From positions 1 through 12,603 of the forward strand of contig NZ_JAPJPF010000050.1 in assembly GCF_030825805.1 (NCBI RefSeq): a DNA stretch of 12,603 bases, read 5' to 3'. The notes under the pieces are model-generated. The model saw only the letters and a list, made by a program, of their open reading frames with translations. It had not been told where the DNA came from and made no database searches. Below are positions 8,077 through 12,603 of this stretch, piece by piece; within the stretch, counting starts at the first letter, position 1, and each line of letters begins with the position of its first letter. The position numbers and the translations under genes are program-made. This DNA comes from Streptococcus sp. Its GTDB lineage: Bacteria > Bacillota > Bacilli > Lactobacillales > Streptococcaceae.

Positions 8077-9618
8077 TCAGTATTGAATGCTTAAGTCAAC
8101 TGCTTTTTCGATGGTTGCTAAGAATTCTTCACTTTCGACAACAGCAGATGCTTTATTAAGTTCTTCAAAGATTTCGATGTCTTTGTCAAATTCAATGAAG
8201 GAAACCTTGTTGCGAATCAGGTCATAGGCAGGTTTTGTACCTTTACCAAGTTCATGATTTTCTGGTTTGAGATCCAAGGCTTGGCAGGCTGCCATAATTT
8301 CAGTAGCAACGATGCGGCGTGAATTCTTAAGGATTTCTGCTGCTTTACGAGCTGCTGTAGTTCCCATGCTGACGAAGTCTTCTTGGTTTTCACAAGATGG
8401 GATAGAGTCAACGCTGGCTGGGTGAGACAAGATTTTGTTTTCAGATGCAAGAGAAGCACAAGCATACTGCGTAATCATGAAGCCTGAGTTGAGGCCAGGG
8501 TGTTTGACCAAGAAGGATGGCAATTTACTAAGCTGGCTGTTGACCAAGCGTTCCACCCGACGTTCAGATACGTTTCCGATCTCAGAAAGGGCAATACCCA
8601 AGAAGTCAAATGGTTGTGCCATTGGTTCACCGTGGAAGTTACCTCCGGAGATGACGTGTCCTTCCTTGGTGATGATTGGGTTATCTGTCACAGAGTTGAT
8701 TTCGATTTCAACTTTTGTTTTTACATAAGCAATAGAGTCTTTGCTGGCTCCATGGATTTGAGGAATACAACGGAGTGTATAAGGATCTTGTACCCGTTGT
8801 TGGGTCGCAACAGTTGTGTTTTTGCTTCCTTCAAGGAGGTTACGGATATTACGAGCGGTTGCCAATTGTCCACTTTGAGGACGGATAGTATGAAGGTCTT
8901 CTTCAAATGGGCTGGTAATACCATTGTGGACTTCCATTGAAAGAGCACCGGCAATGTCAGACAGTTTGAGCAATTGGATACCATCATAAGTCGCAAGAGC
9001 GCCGATACCGGTTAGGACAGTCGTACCATTGATCAAAGCAAGCCCTTCTTTGGCAGCCAATTGGATCTTTTCAATACCAGCTTGGTCGAGAGCTTCTTGA
9101 CCGCTCAAGAGTTGACCTTTGTAGTAGGCGTGTCCAAGTCCCAACATTGGGAGCACCATATGAGAAAGGGGGGCAAGGTCTCCGGAAGCTCCGAGTGATC
9201 CTTTTTCTGGAATATAAGGAGTCACTCCTTTGTTAAGCAATTCTAATAGTTTTTCAACAGTTGACAGACGAATGCCAGAATAGCCTTTTAAGAGCGAGTT
9301 GATCCGGATGAGCATGATAGCACGAACGGCATCTTCTGGAAGTGGATCACCAAAACCAGATGCGTGGGTACGAATCAAGTTTTCTTGCAGTTGGACAGTA
9401 TCTTCTGGAGAAATGCTGACATTACAGAGAGAGCCAAATCCAGTGGTCACACCATAGACAACACGTTTTTCACGGACGATATCATCAACAATTTTACGAG
9501 ATGCGATAACAGCTTCTTTGGCTGCTTCGTCTAACTCACATTGGGCACCGTGCCGAGCGACGGCGATGACCTCTTCCAGTGTTAAGCTGTTACCATCTAA
9601 ATGAATCAATTGAGTCAT
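8077..9618 (-). CDS. hutH: Histidine ammonia-lyase HutH
   Basis: HutH removes ammonia from L-histidine to give urocanate, the first and committing step of histidine utilisation. The 513-residue protein has normal family length. The Ala144-Ser145-Gly146 triad in GSLGASGDLAP, which cyclises to the electrophilic MIO cofactor, is intact, as are the catalytic Tyr55 in YGVTTGFG and the conserved NFHGEP, QDFVSMG and NSVTDNP segments. The ATG is preceded by GGAGG (9625-9629 on this strand), 6 nt upstream. It follows the permease gene after 227 nt and precedes hutG. Phenylalanine or tyrosine ammonia-lyases share the fold, but the hutG and hutD neighbours settle the call. Confidence 0.97.
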   Translation of the reverse strand: MTQLIHLDGNSLTLEEVIAVARHGAQCELDEAAKEAVIASRKIVDDIVREKRVVYGVTTGFGSLCNVSISPEDTVQLQENLIRTHASGFGDPLPEDAVRAIMLIRINSLLKGYSGIRLSTVEKLLELLNKGVTPYIPEKGSLGASGDLAPLSHMVLPMLGLGHAYYKGQLLSGQEALDQAGIEKIQLAAKEGLALINGTTVLTGIGALATYDGIQLLKLSDIAGALSMEVHNGITSPFEEDLHTIRPQSGQLATARNIRNLLEGSKNTTVATQQRVQDPYTLRCIPQIHGASKDSIAYVKTKVEIEINSVTDNPIITKEGHVISGGNFHGEPMAQPFDFLGIALSEIGNVSERRVERLVNSQLSKLPSFLVKHPGLNSGFMITQYACASLASENKILSHPASVDSIPSCENQEDFVSMGTTAARKAAEILKNSRRIVATEIMAACQALDLKPENHELGKGTKPAYDLIRNKVSFIEFDKDIEIFEELNKASAVVESEEFLATIEKAVDLSIQY

Positions 9619-9764
9619 ATAAAACCTCCGATTATGAATTGTTCTGTAGAAGTAGATTTGTTTACTTCGGTTTGAATACCAAACGTGAGCCCATTGTCTA
9701 TGATTCTTAGAAGGATTGAAAGAAGTCTTAGAGAAAAGAGCTCAGGTTTGATATTCGTGGCTTC

Positions 9765-9818
9765 TTAGATGGGCTAGGGAGCAAAGGAATGCTTTGCTCC
9801 TCCTAAGTTCCCATCTAA
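9765..9818 (-). repeat. Long two-tier hairpin in the permease-hutH gap
   Basis: On the hut coding strand the basal arms TTAGATGGG/CCCATCTAA (9 bp) enclose a CTTAG/CTAG segment (4 bp with one bulge) and an apical GGAGCAAAG/CTTTGCTCC stem (9 bp) with a CATTC loop. About 22 bp pair over 54 nt. Neither side has a T-tract, so it is not a standard terminator. It could be an mRNA processing or stabilising element, a structured leader of hutH or a mobile-repeat relic. The rest of the 9619-9846 gap holds a 6-bp hairpin (9649-9654/9663-9668) near the hutH ribosome binding site and no promoter I can support. Confidence 0.6.
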
Positions 9819-9846
9819 TGTGTAAATAGAATTGGTGAGGACTGTT

Positions 9847-11175
9847 TTATTTTTTAGCTAGTTTGTCACCGTGGAAAACAAAGTAAAGTCCACTAGCGAT
9901 TACTAGACCGATAGCTCCCCATACAAAGTTCATTAGATTATCCCCTGCAATCATCAAGATACTGATGACAACAGCCAAAATTGGGATAACTGGACCGAAT
10001 GGCACTCGGAAGGTAACCTTTTTCTCTGGGTACATTTTTCTGAGTTTGAGCGCTGCCAAAGCAGTCGGAATATATTGGAAGAAACGGAAAACAACACTGA
10101 AAGTTGCTAAGGATTCGAAAGATCCAGATAACAAGAGTAAGAATGCAAAGAAACCGGAAATGATAATGGCAATGATAGGAGCATTCTTGGAGTTTGTTTT
10201 TCCAAGTTCTGCTGGCAAGAGTTTTTCGTCTGCTAGGGCAGCACCGAAACGAGGAACCATAATGGATTCACCGATGTTGAGACCGGCGATTGAAATGAGA
10301 GCACCATAGGAGACAAGAGGGGCACCGATAGGGCCAATCATTTTAACAAATGCGTCTTGTACTGGTGCCTCGGTTCCCATAATGCCTCCACCAAGCATAG
10401 CGATTGTTCCAGCGATGATCAACATGTAGAGAACTGAGACGATACTGATGGATCCCAAGATAGCACGAGGAACGTTCTTTTCAGGGTTACGCATTTCCCC
10501 TGCAACGATGGACATGGTTTCGAATCCGATAAATCCATAGAAGATGTAAACAGCGGTACTAGAAATAGCACTAAAGAGATTTGATCCACTTTCCAATTGA
10601 AGGAAAGGTGTGAAGTTGCCCTTGCTTACTCCACCAGGAATAAAGAAGATGGCGAAGAGTGAGAAGAGGACAATTGGGATTAATTTTGCAACAGTAGCTG
10701 TCAGTGTGAACATTTTCGATGTTTTCAGACCGGCGATGTTCATAAGACTCAAGAGAACCAACATAACGATACTAATCTGTAGGTTGTAGCCTTCGAATGC
10801 TGGGAAGGTAATGATGAAGATCTTAGCAAAACCAGCTAGCATAGCAGCCCAAGCGATAACGGTAACGGCCCATCCGAGGATCCCGACGTTAAAGCCGACA
10901 AAGTCTCCGAAAGCTGCTTTTGAGTATTGCATGGCTCCACCGTTTTTATCAAAGTAGCCAGCCGTTTCAGCCAGACAGGCTGATAGTAGCATGACAAGAA
11001 TAGCTACTCCAAACATGACGGCCAGGGAAGCTGGTCCGAGGCCAGAATATATCTTTTTGGGCAAGAGGAAGATACCAGACCCAATCACGGCATTGATACC
11101 GTATAGAGTGGCACCGCTAAAGCTGAATTTCGCTTTTTCTTGTTCCTCAATCGACTGTTTATGTGCTCCGTTCAT
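9847..11175 (-). CDS. APC-superfamily amino acid permease, probably for histidine
   Basis: A 442-residue integral membrane protein of the amino acid-polyamine-organocation type, with about 12 hydrophobic segments. The unwound first helix carries the substrate-binding GSG motif (IGSGIFLLP, Gly32-Ser33-Gly34), and a conserved loop reads GEMRNPEKNVPRAI in the middle of the protein. Such carriers use proton symport or exchange. Histidine is the likely substrate because the gene lies between hutD and hutH, 20 nt after hutD, on the same strand; the sequence itself does not prove it. AAGGAG lies 9 nt before the ATG. Other amino acids, including exchange of histidine against a product such as glutamate, cannot be excluded. 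Confidence 0.9.
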   Translation of the reverse strand: MNGAHKQSIEEQEKAKFSFSGATLYGINAVIGSGIFLLPKKIYSGLGPASLAVMFGVAILVMLLSACLAETAGYFDKNGGAMQYSKAAFGDFVGFNVGILGWAVTVIAWAAMLAGFAKIFIITFPAFEGYNLQISIVMLVLLSLMNIAGLKTSKMFTLTATVAKLIPIVLFSLFAIFFIPGGVSKGNFTPFLQLESGSNLFSAISSTAVYIFYGFIGFETMSIVAGEMRNPEKNVPRAILGSISIVSVLYMLIIAGTIAMLGGGIMGTEAPVQDAFVKMIGPIGAPLVSYGALISIAGLNIGESIMVPRFGAALADEKLLPAELGKTNSKNAPIIAIIISGFFAFLLLLSGSFESLATFSVVFRFFQYIPTALAALKLRKMYPEKKVTFRVPFGPVIPILAVVISILMIAGDNLMNFVWGAIGLVIASGLYFVFHGDKLAKK

Positions 11176-11195
11176 AATGTCTCTCCTTTAAAACA

Positions 11196-11774
11196 TTATC
11201 TTAGCGCAGTCCAGATAGCAATCGGTTGCTTCCCAGACTGAAGGGGTGAAAACGTAATTGTCATCTCTTGAAGAGGAGATGCTTGTTCGATAAACAGGAG
11301 CTCGTGAGTTTTGAGGGAGTAAAGTTGTCCCTTTTTCCATTCAAGTGTTAGTGGACAGAGAGCATAGATCAATTGATAGCGACTCTGGCTCGTGACACTT
11401 TCTTTTGGGGATATAGCACTCATATGCCCCTGATAAGAAGGTTTATAGATTAGATTAAAATCTTGACAGGTCCCTTGGCTAGATACGGGATCTCCCCCGT
11501 CAAAGAAGTAGCTTTGAAATGGCTTCAAAACAACTTCTTTATGTTGATGGGTGAGTGTAATCGATGAAGTCAGAGGCATCAAGATTCGGTGGTAGCCAGT
11601 GAGATCAGTAAAATCACTTTTTTCAACCTCCACCGTTGCAGTAGAGAGGCGAAAGTCAAAGGTCCGATCTGGATAACTTCCCTCTTTTGGAGAGAGGAAG
11701 AGTTGGGTGGTTTGACCACCAGACCAAGTAGAAATCTGATAATCTGCGGGGGTGAGATGAAGGATAGTCACCAT
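11196..11774 (-). CDS. hutD: HutD family protein of histidine utilisation
   Basis: A soluble 192-residue protein of the HutD/Ves family, a bicupin-like beta fold. Recognisable family stretches are WSGGQTTQLFLSP near residue 18, FRLSTATVE near 41, GYHRILMPL near 60, FDGGDPV near 90 and DFNLIY near 104. No catalytic function is established; in Pseudomonas HutD is proposed to limit hut operon activity, perhaps by binding a pathway intermediate such as formiminoglutamate. It begins 15 nt after the fhs stop, with GAGGAGG (11779-11785) only 4 nt before the ATG, and ends 20 nt before the permease, so translational coupling is likely. No truncation is seen. Its presence in this order marks the block as a hut cluster. 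Confidence 0.9.
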   Translation of the reverse strand: MVTILHLTPADYQISTWSGGQTTQLFLSPKEGSYPDRTFDFRLSTATVEVEKSDFTDLTGYHRILMPLTSSITLTHQHKEVVLKPFQSYFFDGGDPVSSQGTCQDFNLIYKPSYQGHMSAISPKESVTSQSRYQLIYALCPLTLEWKKGQLYSLKTHELLFIEQASPLQEMTITFSPLQSGKQPIAIWTALR

Positions 11775-11789
11775 AGGACCTCCTCTTTC

Positions 11790-12603
11790 TTAAAAGAGAC
11801 CAGTAATATTGCCTTGGGCGTCGATATCAATCTTTTCACTGGCTGGAACTTTTGGTAGGCCAGGCATGGTCATGATCGTTCCTGTGAGCGCAACGATAAA
11901 GCCAGCTCCTGCTGCCACCTTAAGGTTGCTGATTTTGACAGTGAAATCTTTCGGTGCTCCGATCTTCTTGGCATCATCCGAGAAGGAATATTGCGTTTTG
12001 GCCATACAGATTGGGTAGTTGGAGAAACCAAGTGCTTCCAATTCTTTTAGTTCGCGTTTGGCCGCGGGTGTTATGCTGATGCCTTTACCACCATAGACTT
12101 TTGTGACGATCTTGGTCAATTTTGTTTCAATGCTGTCTTCTTGGTCATAAACATAAGAGAAGTGGTTTTCTTCTTGAGCTAGTTGAATGACTTTTTCAGC
12201 TAGGTCACGGCCGCCAGCTCCACCATGTGCCCAGACATCAGAGATGACCACGTCTACATTGCGTTTCTTACAAGATTCATAGACAGCTTCTAGCTCAGCC
12301 TCTGTATCCAGCGGGAATTTGTTGATGGCAACGACCACAGGTAGACCGTAGACTTCTTGGATGTTGGCCAAGTGTTTGTCCAGGTTTGGCAGACCATCGA
12401 TCACGGCTTGGACATTTTCAGTAGCCAAGTCCGCTTTGGCGACACCACCATGCATCTTGAGAGCACGGATGGTCGCGACGAGGACAACGGCAGCAGGTTT
12501 GAGTCCGGCCATGCGGCATTTGATGTCGATGAATTTTTCAGCACCGAGGTCTGCTCCAAAACCAGCTTCTGTCACGACATAGTCTGCATATTTGAGGGCT
12601 AGT
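11790..12603 (-). CDS. fhs: Formate-tetrahydrofolate ligase Fhs (3' part, cut by right edge)
   Basis: Fhs interconverts formate, ATP and THF with 10-formyl-THF. About 270 C-terminal residues of a protein usually near 556 residues are present. The frame stays open to the edge, reading [20 protein letters not shown], so a GTG at 12575 is internal and not a start. Family segments are [46 protein letters not shown] and, near the end, [14 protein letters not shown]. The nucleotide-binding N-terminal part lies outside. Transcribed first in the visible block and 15 nt before hutD, it probably works in reverse here: formimino-THF from a glutamate formimidoyltransferase and cyclodeaminase would become formyl-THF, then formate plus ATP. 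Those partner genes are not visible and are predicted to the right. Confidence 0.95.
   Translation of the reverse strand, partial: LALKYADYVVTEAGFGADLGAEKFIDIKCRMAGLKPAAVVLVATIRALKMHGGVAKADLATENVQAVIDGLPNLDKHLANIQEVYGLPVVVAINKFPLDTEAELEAVYESCKKRNVDVVISDVWAHGGAGGRDLAEKVIQLAQEENHFSYVYDQEDSIETKLTKIVTKVYGGKGISITPAAKRELKELEALGFSNYPICMAKTQYSFSDDAKKIGAPKDFTVKISNLKVAAGAGFIVALTGTIMTMPGLPKVPASEKIDIDAQGNITGLF

Noticed and set aside
8500..8940. 146-codon + strand open frame inside hutH
   Set aside because: It is antisense to intact hutH, with no ribosome binding site and no family motifs.
9619..9846. Catabolite-repression (cre) site or sigma-A promoter for hutH
   Set aside because: No good match to the cre consensus was found. 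The best promoter-like pair, TAGACA with TATTCA on the - strand, has a poor -10.
12573..12575. GTG as the fhs start codon
   Set aside because: The frame continues upstream to the window edge with conserved Fhs sequence, so this is an internal valine.

Overview
The window looks like a chromosomal segment of an oral, mitis/sanguinis-type Streptococcus. The evidence is low-to-moderate GC, strong GGAGG-type ribosome binding sites, T-rich intrinsic terminators, a MetF of the usual streptococcal kind and a fhs-hutD-permease-hutH-hutG gene order that I associate with histidine-fermenting oral streptococci. The species cannot be fixed from the sequence alone. No phage, insertion sequence, CRISPR array, tRNA or rRNA is visible.

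Layout. Positions 1-634 are non-coding. They hold a nested imperfect inverted repeat (67-147), an 11-bp palindrome (201-225), two intrinsic terminators (241-274 and 379-405) and then the metE control region. That region has two MET-box-like 17-mers exactly 71 bp apart, the nearer one next to a -10 element. On the + strand follow metE (635-2884) and metF (2956-3831), closed by a terminator. A promoter (3905-3933) then drives a 978-residue regulator-like protein with a winged helix, BTAD domain, ATPase module and TPR-like tail (3964-6900). A perfect 16-bp bidirectional terminator separates it from the - strand block.

The - strand block, in transcription order, is fhs (3' part only, cut by the right edge), hutD, an APC-family amino acid permease, hutH and hutG. 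The first three are tightly packed (15 and 20 nt gaps). hutH follows after 227 nt that contain a long hairpin, and hutG after 87 nt with another hairpin.

How the genes fit together. The permease probably imports histidine. HutH deaminates it to urocanate, and HutG hydrolyses formiminoglutamate at the end of the pathway. HutU and HutI must lie elsewhere, probably beyond the right edge. Fhs suggests a second, folate-linked exit for the formimino carbon, giving ATP and formate, or one-carbon units. MetF and MetE are consumers of folate one-carbon units (methylene-THF to methyl-THF to methionine). The window therefore juxtaposes a possible folate C1 source and a C1 sink, with an uncharacterised large regulator between them. 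The functional link is inference; the separate terminators show these are distinct transcription units.
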